Source of the DNA: JAPOXR01 sp965116115
GTDB taxonomy: Bacteria; Pseudomonadota; Alphaproteobacteria; Rhodobacterales; Rhodobacteraceae
Direction of reading: 5' to 3'
Assembly: GCA_965116115.1 (NCBI GenBank)
Contig: OZ220486.1
Coordinates: 1,302,001-1,366,000, forward strand
Length of the DNA: 64,000 nucleotides
Positions 8,124 to 17,649 of the stretch are shown here, one piece after another. The notes under the pieces were generated by a model, which saw only the letters and a program-made list of their open reading frames with translations, did not search any database and was not told the origin of the DNA. A program made the position numbers and the translations under genes. Every line of letters begins with the position of its first letter. Positions within the stretch are counted from its first letter, which is position 1.

Positions 8124-9558
8124 GGGAATGTCCCGCTTGATGTTGAAACCCGCAGGAGCGATGCTGCCTGTCGGCTATCTACGCGGCTTCCTTGAGCCGG
8201 TCAAGCCGATCCTTTCGACTATGTTCGATGAGAGCCTGTTTGAGAACGGGCAGCTGCCTGTACGCCTTGATGCGGCGGAAACCCTTCTCGGCCTCCATCA
8301 TGCCGGCCGCGGGCTGTCTCAGAGCCATCCCGGCGTTCCTCCAGCGCTTCACGTTGCGGCAGACCTGCCGGACCGTGCTGTTCATCGATTCGATGATGTT
8401 CGTGCTCGCCAGCGACCGCCGCAGCTCTGACGGCAGGCCGAGCCGGGAGACGGTCAGGACCTCGTCCAAGCCCTCAAGTATCGACCGGGAGACGTCCGGA
8501 GCCTCCTGTTCGAACCGCTGAGCCAGGCTGCGCATCAGCCGCTCGGCCTTGTCGGCGTCATCAAGTTCCCAGGCTTGCCTGAGCGTCCGCCGCACGCCGG
8601 CGTGATGTTCCGCGGCGAGACGGTCGATGATGTTGCGGCCCTTGTGAACCTGACAGCGCTGAATAGGGATGTCCGCGCCGAAAGTGCGCCGGATCGCCTT
8701 GCTGAGCGCCCTGGCTCCGTCGACGATGAACAGATAACAGCCCTTCGGATCAAGCCCGCGCCGGATCAGATCATCAAGCAGAGCCTGCACGGTCGCGGCG
8801 TTCTCCGTCGCGCCTTCGATGACGACTGGCGGGCGCTTACGCCCCGACGCGTCAATGCCGACGGCCCCGATCATCAGCAGGCGGTCGCTCATATGCAGCC
8901 CGTCGATCTGAATCGCGACGAGATCAAGCTCCGACAGATCGGAAGTCATCCATTCATCAAACTTCGCCTGCGTCAACGCCTTGAACCGGCGGGACACGGC
9001 CGATTTCGACAGCCCGCAGCCCGCCCCGCAGGGAACCCCGGCCTCCGGAATCCTCACCGCCCGGCGGAACTTGCGGGTCGCTACGTTCGCGGTCATCAAG
9101 TTCACCGCCCATCGGTCGAGATAACCGTCCGCGGAGATTTCTTACTGGCTCGGCAGAGACATCTCCTTGCCCGCAGCCTTGCAGCGGAGACGCGGACGGT
9201 CGATGCCGACCTTGCCGCCGTGAAACCCGACCTGGGAACGCGTATGTCCCCAGCGGTGCCCCGGCTTGTCGGGAGAATGACTGTGACGTTTCCCGGCCAG
9301 CCGTTCGGCGTCCTCGTCCATCATCTGCCGCAGATACGCGATGCCCGTCGTCAGGCAGAATTTCTCGAAACTCTCGGTCACGTCTTCGTACGCCTCTTCG
9401 ACGAGCGCGTTGATGTTCGGAGCGCTGGCGGAGGCGCCGGGGAATGTGCTAACGGTTTTCATGGTGTTGCTTCCTTTTCTTCAAAAAATCCCCGAGCTGA
9501 TTCTCGGGGGAGAGGCAACACCGCCCATATCAAATTCAACATCAAGTGGGACATCCCC
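8124..9558 (-). mobile_element. IS256-family element, copy A
   Basis: 1435 bp with terminal inverted repeats (GGGAATGTCCC at left, complement of GGGGATGTCCC at right). It is flanked by an 8-bp direct repeat CCGTGGCG at 8116-8123 and 9559-9566. An 8-bp duplication is standard for IS256. The transposase inside has a stop codon. Copies B (49957) and C (58896) are nearly identical. Confidence 0.85.
8179..9462 (-). pseudogene. IS256 transposase, copy A, nonsense codon
   Basis: Two minus-strand parts in the same frame (9462-9142 and 9105-8179) are separated by TAA where copy C reads on through LPSWEEIS; here it reads LPSQ-stop-EIS. The core is otherwise preserved: VAIQIDGLHMSDRLLMIGAVG, FIVDGARALSKAIRR with the second Asp, CQVHKGRNI, and NIIESMNSTVRQ with the catalytic Glu. 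This is the Mutator/IS256 layout. Copy B shares exactly the same stop, so both descend from an already dead element, probably mobilised by copy C in trans. Confidence 0.85.
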
Positions 9559-9660
9559 CCGTGGCGACCGGATGGCGGAATCGTGAGGGCTGATCGGCCG
9601 GGTTGCTCAGCGTATTTCAAGGCTGGAACACGCGCGGTTCTGAAGACGGTGTTAAGAAGA

Positions 9661-10189
9661 TTAGCGGATCAGCTCCCGGAAGCTGTCCAGCCTGAGGCGA
9701 AATCGGTGGCGTGTGGCCCAGTCCCCCTTGATGCGGTCGGCCTCCTCCACTTCGAGCAGGTCTTCGCGGATCATTGAGACCATCAGGTCCTGTGTTGCGA
9801 GGATGCGAAGACTGGCATCAGCCCCGCGCGTGGCGGATGGCGAGGCGATCATCTATGGCGAGGATGTAGCCGCGGCGGACGGCGAAGGCAATTGCAGAAC
9901 ATTCGCCCGCCCCCAGACGCCCGGTGGTAAACAAGGATTCGAAGAGTTTAAGCTCTTCCGGCATGGTGACGCGCGTCTCCGAAATGACGCCGGCGTCGAG
10001 AGCTTCGGCGAGCCTCTGCTGTTGGTCGGGATAGCGGTCGCTGATTTCCGCCGCGACATGATTGGTGGCGAGGAAATCGTGGGAGTGACCGGCGATCAGG
10101 TCTGTCCGGTCGATGCGCAGAAAGTTGATGAGCACCGAAGTGTCGGCAACTATGATCGCCGGCTTGGTTTCTCTCGCGACGAATGTCAT
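9661..10189 (-). pseudogene. PIN-like partner of XRE-ImmA regulator, frameshifted
   Basis: The frame from 10189 reads IIVADTSVLINFLR (first PIN Asp), then GAGECSAIAFAVRRG and LAIDDRLAIRHARG, and stops. The sequence continues in another frame as ADASLRILATQDLMVSMIRE, then VEEADRIKGDWATRH, ending at 9661. Removing one G from the GGGG run near 9827-9830 restores a single 175-residue protein. The start ATG overlaps the stop of the XRE-ImmA gene (ATGA). This gene pair recurs at 26515-28121 beside the second ubiquitin-like operon. Either a recent loss-of-function indel or a sequencing error in the G run. Confidence 0.75.
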
Positions 10190-11424
10190 CCGCTGCGGGC
10201 TGCCTCGGCTAAGTTGAGCAGGGTGTCGCCTTTGATCCGGAGGTTCTTGCTCAGTTCCAGGATCCGACCGCGGGAGATTTCCTCCAGGCGGTAGGCCTCA
10301 ATGGCGAGATGCACGATTTCGCTGCGAAGCTCCCGATCCCAGTATTGTCGCTGTTCGCGCTTGCCGACATCATCGAACTTGCTGAGGGCGACAAGATACT
10401 CTCGTCCGACGTTTCCCTGATCGAGCAGGTCGCTGCACTCGCGCGCGGAAATGTAACGCAGGCTCTTCAACCGATAGGCGGCCGCTGCGTAGCTCACGCC
10501 GAAGTGGTGCGCGAGCATGGCGTTGTCCTTGTAGGTGATGCGCTGAGAGCGGGGCGGCGGACGATGGGCCGCCTCGATGTGGCCCCCGCTCGCGGCGTCG
10601 AAGATGGCATGGTCTTGGCGGCTCGGCAGGCCCTTGTCGAGGGCCCGCAGGGAAGTGCGGATTCCGGCCCTGGGCATGAGAAAGGCGGCGGCAAATGCGT
10701 TCGCGCGCTTTTCGACCATTTCGGACGAGTTGTCGGTGCTGGAAATCGTCACGTGGTCATTCCGGTCGAGGAGGGCGTGCGCGTATTCGTGCGCGTAGGA
10801 AAAGCGCTTCCGTCCTTTCGGATGGGACGAATTCACGAGAATGGCCAGCCCGATGCTCGGATGCCGCAGGAAGATTCCTGACATACCGTCGGGAAGCGTG
10901 ACGCCGGATGCCCAGATGCCTTGGGAAGCAATGAGTTCGGATACGTCAGCAATCGGCGCATCAGCAATTCCAAGCCTGCGTCGCTCCTGCTCGGCCGTCT
11001 CCTCTCCCTGTGCGACGGCCTCTCCGGGTGAGCGGGGAATCGGCATGTCGTAGCCGGGAGGTCCGGATCGGTATTCGGTGCCTAGCAGACGTACGAGCGC
11101 AACGCCTTCCCGGCAGAGTTGAACACAACGGGTGACCTGCTCGCGCGTTTCCGGATCTTCCTCCAGTCCCGGGGCAATGCGGTGCAAAGCGACGAGGACA
11201 TCCTGATCCTCGTCCCTCGGGCCGTCATGCAAGAGATCGAAGACGGGGTGCAGGTAGAGTTCGGAAAGCCGGATCAGTTCGAGGGTGGATACGGATCGAC
11301 TACCGGCCTCAAGCTGCGTGACGGCGGTGCGGGGAAGGTCCAACGCCTGGGCGGCAGCCTGCTGGCTGAGGCCGCGGGACTCGCGCGCCCTGCGCAATCG
11401 TGACCCCAGATCTTTCGCGTGCAT
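10186..11424 (-). CDS. XRE-family HTH and ImmA/IrrE metallopeptidase fusion
   Basis: 412 aa. Start chosen at 11424, where GGAGGAGA precedes ATG and the HTH begins at once (LGSRLRRARESRGLSQQ, TAVTQLEAGSRSVS). The ImmA domain has the zinc motif HEYAH at 212-216 and the downstream EKRANAFAAAFLMP that supplies the third ligand. Proteins of this type are usually repressors whose peptidase part responds to a signal by cleaving a regulator. It is transcribed away from the patatin/CD-NTase pair, so it may control those genes. The PIN gene follows with an ATGA overlap. Confidence 0.85.
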   Translation of the reverse strand: MHAKDLGSRLRRARESRGLSQQAAAQALDLPRTAVTQLEAGSRSVSTLELIRLSELYLHPVFDLLHDGPRDEDQDVLVALHRIAPGLEEDPETREQVTRCVQLCREGVALVRLLGTEYRSGPPGYDMPIPRSPGEAVAQGEETAEQERRRLGIADAPIADVSELIASQGIWASGVTLPDGMSGIFLRHPSIGLAILVNSSHPKGRKRFSYAHEYAHALLDRNDHVTISSTDNSSEMVEKRANAFAAAFLMPRAGIRTSLRALDKGLPSRQDHAIFDAASGGHIEAAHRPPPRSQRITYKDNAMLAHHFGVSYAAAAYRLKSLRYISARECSDLLDQGNVGREYLVALSKFDDVGKREQRQYWDRELRSEIVHLAIEAYRLEEISRGRILELSKNLRIKGDTLLNLAEAARSG

Positions 11425-11476
11425 GGTTTCATCTCCTCCCTGCTGAGACGCCGCAGCGGCAGCGGGATGAATTTCC

Positions 11477-11502
11477 GATATAGAACATATAATGTCAATA
11501 TC
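11477..11502. promoter_or_regulatory. Candidate operator between XRE-ImmA and CapV genes
   Basis: An imperfect 26-bp palindrome (GATAT at one end, ATATC at the other, about two thirds of positions symmetric) lies in the divergent intergenic region. It includes TATAAT at 11488-11493 on the plus strand. No good -35 was found. It is a plausible XRE binding site. Confidence 0.35.
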
Positions 11503-11615
11503 TTCCATTAAAAGACCGATTATCAAACTTAAATGTATGCAGATTCGGCGTGCTGGAGCGAAGGGTTTTGTGACATTAGGGCAGAATCGGCTGGTGCAGA
11601 ACCGAGTAGGCACAA

Positions 11616-12635
11616 TTGATAGGAGGAGACGAACGACCCGACCAAACGCACCGCCTCCTCCTGTGCATTGACGGAGGCGGCATTCTCAGGACGTTTCCGG
11701 CAGCCTTCCTCGCGGAACTCGAACAGCACCTCGATTGCCTGATCGGATCCTATTTCGACCTGATTGCCGGAACGTCGACCGGCGGTATTATCGGTGTTTC
11801 CCTGGCGCTTGGGCATCCGGCCTCGGAGATACTCCGTCTGTACGAGAACCGGGGCCCTGAGATCTTCGGCCAGAACCGGAATGATCTGGCCGGTTTTCTC
11901 GGGAAGAAGCTGCGCGGCCTCCGGTGGCTCTACCGAAATAGGTATGGTTCGGAAGCGTTGCGGGATGCGCTCCGTGATGTCCTGGGCGATCAACGGATCG
12001 GTCATGCACGGACTCGATTGGTGGTGCCTGCATGGAATCCGGTCGCGCAGTCGGTCTGCGTTTATAAGACCGCGCATCATAAGCGGCTGAAGACGGATTT
12101 CCGGTCGCTTGCCGTCGATGCGGCCCTAGCAACCGCTGCCGCTCCTACCTACTTCAGGCAGCACGTCAGGCAGCACGATGTCGGATTGCTCGACGGTGGC
12201 GTGTGGGCCAACAACCCGGTCGCCATCGCGGTGGTCGAGGCCATCGGCGTACTGGATTAGGCGCCGGAGAGCCTGCACGTGCTGAGCCTCGGGTGCCTGG
12301 AAGAAACCTATACGGTGCCGAAATGGGCGGGCCTCGGCACCCTCGGGGCGAAAGCCATCAAGCTGTTCATGGACGGCCAGTCGCACGGCGCGATGGGTAT
12401 GGCAAAGGTTCTGACCGGGCACGAACACGACCGAAACGCCATATACCGGATCAATCACACGGTCCCATACAACGCCTACCCCACGGACGACAGCCAAACG
12501 ATCCAGGATCTCAAGGGTCTCGGACACTCGAAGGGTCGCGACCGGCTGCCGGTCCTGGAACCCGTGTTCTTCGATGTTCCGGCTAAGAAATTCACCCCCA
12601 TCTACCAGATGAGCGAGGATTGTCATGACGATTGA
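11616..12635 (+). pseudogene. capV: Patatin-like phospholipase (CBASS CapV-type effector), nonsense codon
   Basis: The patatin motifs are complete: the Gly loop CIDGGGILRTF, the nucleophile elbow AGTSTGG (Ser54 from the first TTG) and the dyad Asp in LLDGGVWANNP (Asp193). At 12258-12260 the frame meets TAG, in GVLD-stop-APESLHVLSLG, where relatives have Trp; a single TGG to TAG change explains it. The same frame then continues to 12635. The CD-NTase ATG lies 11 bp before the end, so the two formed a CBASS effector-cyclase pair. No convincing start codon is placed after the AGGAGG at 11621. CapV cuts membrane phospholipids when bound to a cyclic nucleotide. Confidence 0.8.
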
Positions 12636-12850
12636 CACGAGATCGTATGCGACCTTCCTGGAGAAGGTCGCGGAAGACATCGATATTCCACCCGGCAAGT
12701 ACAAGGAGGCAGTCGACCGATACGAGGCGGTCGGGCACTGGCTAGAGGGCGGGCGCTATTCGCGCAGCGCCCGCGTGCCGGTCATCTATCCGCAGGGTTC
12801 ATTCCGGCTGGGAACAGTCGTGAGGCCAGTAAGGGGCGGCGTCGAGGTAG
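12625..12850 (+). pseudogene. CD-NTase (CBASS cyclic nucleotide synthase) 5' fragment
   Basis: Begins MTIDTRSYATFLEKVAED and contains YPQGSFRLGTVVRPVRGGVEV. GSFRLGTVV is the GS motif of CD-NTase nucleotidyltransferases, normally followed within about ten residues by the metal-binding DxD in YDIDLV. The ISAs1 element starting near 12848 cuts the gene just before that DxD. No continuation was found past the ISAs1/IS66 block. The enzyme is certainly dead. No Cap2 or Cap3 gene adjoins it. Confidence 0.8.
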
Positions 12851-14047
12851 GGCTATCGCTTTTGAGATTCCCAGTTTTCCGGCAGCATTCCGGCGGAGCT
12901 GATGAGCTTCAGCGCATAGCGGTGATACCATACGGCTTTCTTGAGTTTGCCGCGCATTGACTCAGCCTGCTTGTCCTCCGTGACCCGCGCCAGGTTGAGA
13001 GACAGCCGCCGCATCACGACTGGGTTTTCCGGCCCGGGTCCGGTCCGGTTTCGCAGATGATCTTCTTTCATCGTGACCTCAAGGAACCAGCGCAGACTGT
13101 TCTCGACCGACCAGCGCTCCCGCACGCCCTTGAGAAAACGCTCCGGATCCCGCTTCCCGCTCATGATGAAATACCGGGTTTCGGCGCTGCGCTTTCCCTT
13201 GGTTTCCCGGGTCGAAGAGACGGATCCGACAGCGGCGAGACCCGACTGTAGGTGCTTTTCCAGCCAGCCGACATCATGGCGGACCGCGGCCCGCCGGGTT
13301 TCGATCCGGCCGTGCCCCTTCTCCTTATGCGTCTCGGAAAACTGAATGTTTTCAATGTTGTCAGGGTTCTCCATATACCGTTTCACATCTTTGTGCAGAT
13401 TGCCCTGATTGCTCTTCAAGGCGAGAATATACTCGCCCCCGCCGTCCTTCACGGCCTCCGATATCGTCCGCTGCGCATGCATCGCGTCAGCCGCTGCCGT
13501 CCGCCCCCGGATGTCGAGGAACTTCAGAAGCGCGGTGATCGCGGTGATCTCGTTCGACTTCCCGTCGACCGCGGTCTGCGAGAGAGCTGGCCGCGTGTCA
13601 GAGGCGAAAGCGTGAACGAGATGCAGAGGATGCCGCTTCGAAGCGTCGGCGAATGACCGGCGCAGAGTTTTGCCGTCGACGACGATGACGCCGTCCCCGT
13701 ATGCTGCTGCTGAACCCTCCGCCCAGCTCTGGGCAAGGCGCGAGAGAACGACGCCGAGCTCGACTGGATTCAGACTGTTGAACAGGTCGGAAAAGGCGTC
13801 GCAGCTCGGCGTGCCGTGCTTCAGATCCATGAACTCAAGCAGGAATTTCTTCTTAATTTTGCCGTATTCGACTGTATCGGTGCATGTTTCGCCTCCCGAC
13901 ATGACGGTCAGAAGAGCGGTCATGAGCATTTCGTGAAGGTCGTGCCGGATGGCGTTGCTGCGTCGGGGATCGGTGATGCCGTTGAAAATATGAGATAAAT
14001 CAGTCATCTGCTTGCCTCTGTTTGTATTATTGAGGCATTGATGGAAC
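12848..14047 (-). mobile_element. ISAs1-family element, right end replaced by IS66
   Basis: The left end TAGGGCTATCGCTTTTGA begins at 12848 inside the CD-NTase gene. The same end sequence bounds the derivative at 25876-26361. The opposite end is lost: after TTGATGGAAC at 14038-14047 the sequence switches to the inverted repeat of the IS66-type element. The transposase gene inside is complete. Confidence 0.75.
12853..14007 (-). CDS. ISAs1-family transposase, full length
   Basis: 384 aa with a full ISAs1 layout: N-terminal MTDLSHIFNGITDPRRSNA, then GVIVVDGKTLRRSF, TAAADAMHAQRTISEAV, EKGHGRIETRRA and VENSLRWFLEVTMKEDHLR with the catalytic Glu. Length is normal for the family and no stop interrupts it, so it may be active in trans on the truncated relatives at 25876 and 62268. 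The element has destroyed the CD-NTase gene. Confidence 0.9.
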   Translation of the reverse strand: MTDLSHIFNGITDPRRSNAIRHDLHEMLMTALLTVMSGGETCTDTVEYGKIKKKFLLEFMDLKHGTPSCDAFSDLFNSLNPVELGVVLSRLAQSWAEGSAAAYGDGVIVVDGKTLRRSFADASKRHPLHLVHAFASDTRPALSQTAVDGKSNEITAITALLKFLDIRGRTAAADAMHAQRTISEAVKDGGGEYILALKSNQGNLHKDVKRYMENPDNIENIQFSETHKEKGHGRIETRRAAVRHDVGWLEKHLQSGLAAVGSVSSTRETKGKRSAETRYFIMSGKRDPERFLKGVRERWSVENSLRWFLEVTMKEDHLRNRTGPGPENPVVMRRLSLNLARVTEDKQAESMRGKLKKAVWYHRYALKLISSAGMLPENWESQKR

Positions 14048-14227
14048 GTAACTGCTCACCCCTGCTGATCATTGATCGTTTTTCCTGACGCGCTTCCGGT
14101 CCTCGGCTTGTCTCCCTTTCCGGCCCGCGGGCGCGTGTTCAGCCCTGCCGTGCGAGGAGTCCGGCGGCATCGGCTTTCTGTCCGTTCCGCCGGGGATTTT
14201 CTCTTGACGCCATAGGGCGGACATTCC

Positions 14228-14928
14228 ATGGACCGGCCATCGGGGCGAATCGCGTCGGAGGCGGCGGCAGCGGCATGGTATGGATCGAAGGCGACGACGG
14301 GGCTCTGCCAGGCGATCATCGCGGCCATGCCTCCGCATGACGCATACATCGAGCCGTTCCCCGGGGGCGGCGCGGTCATGAAGCGCAAGCCGCCGGCGAT
14401 CCGCAACATCGGCATCGACCTTGACCGCCGGGCGATCGACGCCTTCCGATGCGACTGCCCGGTCGAACTCCGCCATGGCTGCGCCCTGGCTTTTCTCAGG
14501 AGGTTCCCGTTCCAGGGCCGCGAACCAGTTACTGCGACCCGCCCTATGTGCAGTCGACGCGCAGGTCACGGCGGCGCTACCGCTTCGACTGCACGGACGA
14601 CGACCATGTCGAGCTGCTCGGCATCCTGAAGTCGCTGCCCTGCCAGGTGATGGTCTCCGGCTATCCTTCCCGGCTCTACGATACGCACCTGGCCGGCTGG
14701 CGCTCGGCCGAGATCCAAGTCAACAACCAGCGCTGCGTCGTCACTGAGAAGCCATGGTTCAACTTCGCGCCGGGCCGGCCTCGCTGGCATATATGCGCGG
14801 GCAGGAACTTCACCGACCGCCGGCGCATCAAGCGCAACGCGGAGAGCCGGGCGCGGCGCTACAGGGCGATGCCCGAGGGCGAGCGGCTCGCGGGGCCGGC
14901 GGCGGTCATGGCAGCAGAAGCGGAATGA
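14228..14928 (+). pseudogene. D12-class DNA adenine methylase, one-base deletion
   Basis: The first frame (14228 to about 14530) reads WYGSKATTGLCQAIIAAMPP, then YIEPFPGGGAVMKRKPP and NIGIDLDRRAID, the FxGxG-type AdoMet region of Dam/D12 enzymes. The second frame (about 14530-14928) reads YCDPPYVQSTRRSRRRYRF with the catalytic DPPY, then LPCQVMVSGYPSRLYD and TEKPWFNF. Adding one T in CCAGTTACTGCGACC joins the two as PVYCDPPY, so a single deletion just before DPPY killed it. It lies inside the IS66-type inverted repeats and its stop overlaps the transposase start, so it looks like a passenger gene. Confidence 0.75.
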
Positions 14929-16385
14929 CAGCGACGGTGAACAAGGTCTCGCTGCGCGGGGAGTCCGGCGCCTTCCAGGAACGGTTCCATGATCTCCGCG
15001 GGCAGGGCAAGGTCAGCCCGGAGCGCGAGGCGCTCTTCAGCGGCCTGCTGATGCTGATGCGGCTGATGCTGACCGTGTTCATGGAGAAGACCGCGCGCAA
15101 GGGGCCGGGGAACTCCAGCCTCCCGCCGTCGCAGACGGATAAGGACGAGAGCGCCCGGCGCGCCGTCGGCAGCGGCAAGGGTCCGAAGCCGAACCTGCTG
15201 ACGGGCGACAACCGCCGGAAGACTGTCATCGAGGAGACGGGCGCCGTCGGGGCCTGCGACGCCTGCGGAGCCGACCTGTCCGGCGTCGACCCCGTCGACC
15301 GGGAGCGCCGCGTCCTGCACGACATCGTGTTCGAAGTCGTCGAGCGCCGCGTCGACGCCGAGATCAAGGAATGCCCGGACTGCCGTGCCCGGACCAAGGG
15401 CCGGTTCCCCGGCGACATGCCGGGGCCTCTGCAGTACGGCGCCGGCCTGCAAGCCTTCGTCATCAACCTGCTGATCGCACACATGCTGTCCCTGCGGCGG
15501 GCCGTCGCGCTCGTGCAGGCGATTTCCGGCCTCAGGCTCTCCGAGGCGACCTGCCTCGGTTATGTCCGGCGCCTTCACGACGCGCTCGCGTCATGGGAAG
15601 AGGCCGCCGCAGCGCATCTTCTGCAACGCCCGGCCCTGCATGCCGACGAGACCGGCTTCCGGGTCGACGGGAGGAGCTGACAGCTCTGCGTCATCACCGA
15701 CGGGGCCCTGACCATGAAGTTCCTGCACCGGAAGCGCGGCCGGGAGGCGATCGACGAGATCGGCATCATTCCGCGCTATAAGGGCGTCCTGATCCACGAC
15801 TGCTGGTCATCGTACCCAGTCTACGGCCAGTGCAACCATCAGCTGTGCGGGAGCTGCCTCCTCCGCGAGCTGACCTTCGTGATCAAGGCTGACGACCGCC
15901 GTTGGGCGCGACTGATGAAGAGACTGCTGCGCGAGGCCTGCCGCAGGGTTAACAAGAGCGAATCCAAGACCTTGGCCGAAGCCGACCGCCGGGCCGTGCG
16001 CAAGCGGTACCGCGCCATCCTGACCCAAGGCGGCAGGGAACTGCCCGAAATCCCGCCGCGCCCGAAAGGGAAACGGGGACGGATCGCGAAGTCCGAAGCG
16101 AATGACCTGCACGAGCGCCTCGTGAAGCACGAAAAATCCGTCCTGCGTTTCATGGAACACCCGGACGTCAGCTTCACTGACAATGCCGGAGAGCGGAAGA
16201 TCAGGATGGCAAAAGTCAAAATCAAGGTGTCCGGATGCTTCCGCACCAAGCGCTGCGCAGACGCCTGGCGCCGGATCTCAAGCTGCCTGAACTCTATGGC
16301 AGCGCTCGGCTGCAACCCTCTCGTCGCAAGCTGGATCGCGCTCGCCGGAAATGCCGCAGACATGATCAAGTCGCACTACGCCTGA
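14925..16385 (+). pseudogene. IS66-type transposase, Trp codon to TGA
   Basis: A single frame of 486 codons interrupted once at 15678-15680 by TGA, in DETGFRVDGRS-stop-QLCVITDG. A Trp is expected there, so TGG to TGA is likely. Features include GNSSLPPSQTDK, a zinc-finger-like CDACGADL and CPDCRARTKG, HADETGFRV with a catalytic Asp, HDCWSSYPVYG, and DVSFTDNAGERKIRMAKVK with the catalytic Glu region. The ATG overlaps the methylase stop. The helper genes tnpA/tnpB of classic IS66 are absent. Confidence 0.75.
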
Positions 16386-16593
16386 TCACCGGGGTGAGCA
16401 GTTACAACTGAGCCTATGAAATCGACTTTAGGAACAAACTCTCAAGTCTCGTCCCGTGATTTCCAGCGGCCTCTGGCGTGCGGCTGCCGGACCGAGCAGA
16501 CAGATGCGCAACGGCGTCTTTTCCCGCCGCCCGGCTTGCAGTTCCGGCAGCGACGACTCCGTCAGTTTCACTGCCGCCCACCGCGTCTTCCCG

Positions 16594-16806
16594 TCAATTG
16601 ATCTGAACCACGCCTTGCAGATACGGGATCACCAACAGAACAACGATCGCGCCGCCGATAATTTTCATCCATTTGAGATCGTTTATCATGCGGTCAAGTT
16701 TACGTTCGATCCCGGCGAACCGGGCGACGGTTTCCTTTTCGTGTCCTGTGATCCGGTCTTCCAGACGGGCGATCCTGCCCGCCGCGTCCGCGTGCATTTC
16801 GGTCAT
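16594..16806 (-). CDS. Small coiled-coil membrane protein (XhlA-like)
   Basis: 70 aa: a heptad-rich stretch ITGHEKETVARFAGIERKLD followed by one membrane helix GGAIVVLLVIPYL near the C-terminus. The family is not identified with certainty; the layout resembles small XhlA/hemolysin-type or DUF1640-like proteins. Two proteins of the same plan are at 31729 and 32995. GAAAGGAAA lies upstream of the ATG. Bases 16406-16593 before it hold nothing I recognise. Confidence 0.5.
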   Translation of the reverse strand: MTEMHADAAGRIARLEDRITGHEKETVARFAGIERKLDRMINDLKWMKIIGGAIVVLLVIPYLQGVVQIN

Positions 16807-16911
16807 GGTGATTTCCTTTCTTGTCGGGTGTCAGAGTTTGTTCCATATGTTGAGTGGTCCCGCCGCCGTGTGGCATAATCCCGTCTTGCTGACAAAAATG
16901 GGAGCATCCAC

Positions 16912-17103
16912 ATGGCTTGGAACGAGACTGCTCAGCCGCTTTATAAGCGATCTTTCGATCGGTTTGAAACCGATGTGACCGATGCGGAATGGGCAGTGGC
17001 AGCACCGCTGCTGCCGCCGCCCTCAAGGACAGTCCGCAAGCCGATCACCGACCTCCGGGAGGTGTTCAACGCTATCCAGTTCATGCTCGCGACCGGCTGC
17101 TGA
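16912..17103 (+). pseudogene. IS5-superfamily transposase N-terminal fragment
   Basis: Reads DVTDAEWAVAAPLLPPPSR and then TDLREVFNAIQFMLATGC, the start of IS5/IS402-type transposases (TDxxWxxxxPLLP, REVxNAIxYxLxTGC). It stops after 63 residues. A different IS5 remnant follows directly. Confidence 0.75.
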
Positions 17104-17136
17104 TGGCGGTCAATTCCTAAATGTTGTCCGCCTTTT

Positions 17137-17252
17137 AGGGCCTGTAGACAATCACTTTGCCGCGATCAGGCCGGCGACCAGATAAATCGCCGCCGCGAAA
17201 CTTGCATCGGTCTTGTCATACCGCGTCGCGATTGCGCGGAACTCCTCATATG
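17137..17252 (-). pseudogene. IS5 (IS427-like) C-terminal remnant
   Basis: The minus strand encodes EFRAIATRYDKTDASFAAAIYL and ends by an inverted-repeat-like GGGCCTGTAGACAA at 17137. It matches the C-terminus of the IS5 element at 32009-32880. Only the end of the element remains. Confidence 0.7.
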
Positions 17253-17640
17253 AATCAAACCAAGGATAATTCCATTAGGAGTTATCCACAGGGGTTGCTC
17301 GGCGCGAGGCTGCAGCAAACTTTCATTTCACCGCTCATCCGCAGCCGTGCTGTCCTGTCGCGGGGTCCCCTTGCCGGCGGCAGCCGGCAAGGGGAAGCGG
17401 GGGCGAATGTCCCCGCAAGGTCGGGTCGGGCCGGTAACTCCTCGGTTGAAAGAACCGTGATCAAGCATGGCCGGCCCGGCTTTCCCGGTCCCTCGCGTCC
17501 TGAACAGCTGCCTGGATCCAGATCCGAATAACCATGAGAATAGGAGCATAGCACAGCAGCATCCATGTTTCAGTTCAAGGGCGTTTCAAGAAGAAATTCA
17601 GCCCTTATTTCCTCTTTTCCACAGCTTTCGCACATTTTCT
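17253..17640. other. No recognisable gene
   Basis: About 390 bases with only low-quality short frames on both strands. It sits between two IS remnants and is probably decayed intergenic or IS sequence. Confidence 0.5.
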
Positions 17641-17649
17641 CCACAGAGC

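Larger units (their letters stand above)
14048..16405 (+). mobile_element. IS66-type element carrying an adenine methylase gene
   Basis: 2358 bp bounded by inverted repeats: GTAACTGCTCACCCC at 14048 and its complement ending at 16405, with further matches (CTGATCA/TGATCA) beyond. Between the ends lie a D12-class DNA methylase gene and, overlapping it by ATGA, the transposase gene. No target duplication is visible (left flank GATGGAAC, right flank AACTGAGC), which suggests a rearrangement after insertion into the ISAs1 end. Confidence 0.7.

Noticed and set aside
8575..9777. 400-codon plus-strand frame over IS256 copy A
   Set aside because: Antisense shadow of the transposase; the same frame recurs in copies B and C because the element is repeated.
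12848..14047. ISAs1 element as a Druantia-type defence gene
   Set aside because: It has a full DDE transposase and a defined terminal repeat, and lacks the DUF4338 region seen in the 452-1823 copy.
15678..15680. TGA read as tryptophan (alternative genetic code)
   Set aside because: TGA ends many intact genes in the window (cobL, UBLs, E2s) at conserved overlaps, and other nonsense codons are TAG and TAA.
16414..16456. YEIDF after the IS66 element as the lost DxD part of the CD-NTase
   Set aside because: Only four or five residues fit, the frame stops ten codons later and nothing beyond resembles the cyclase.
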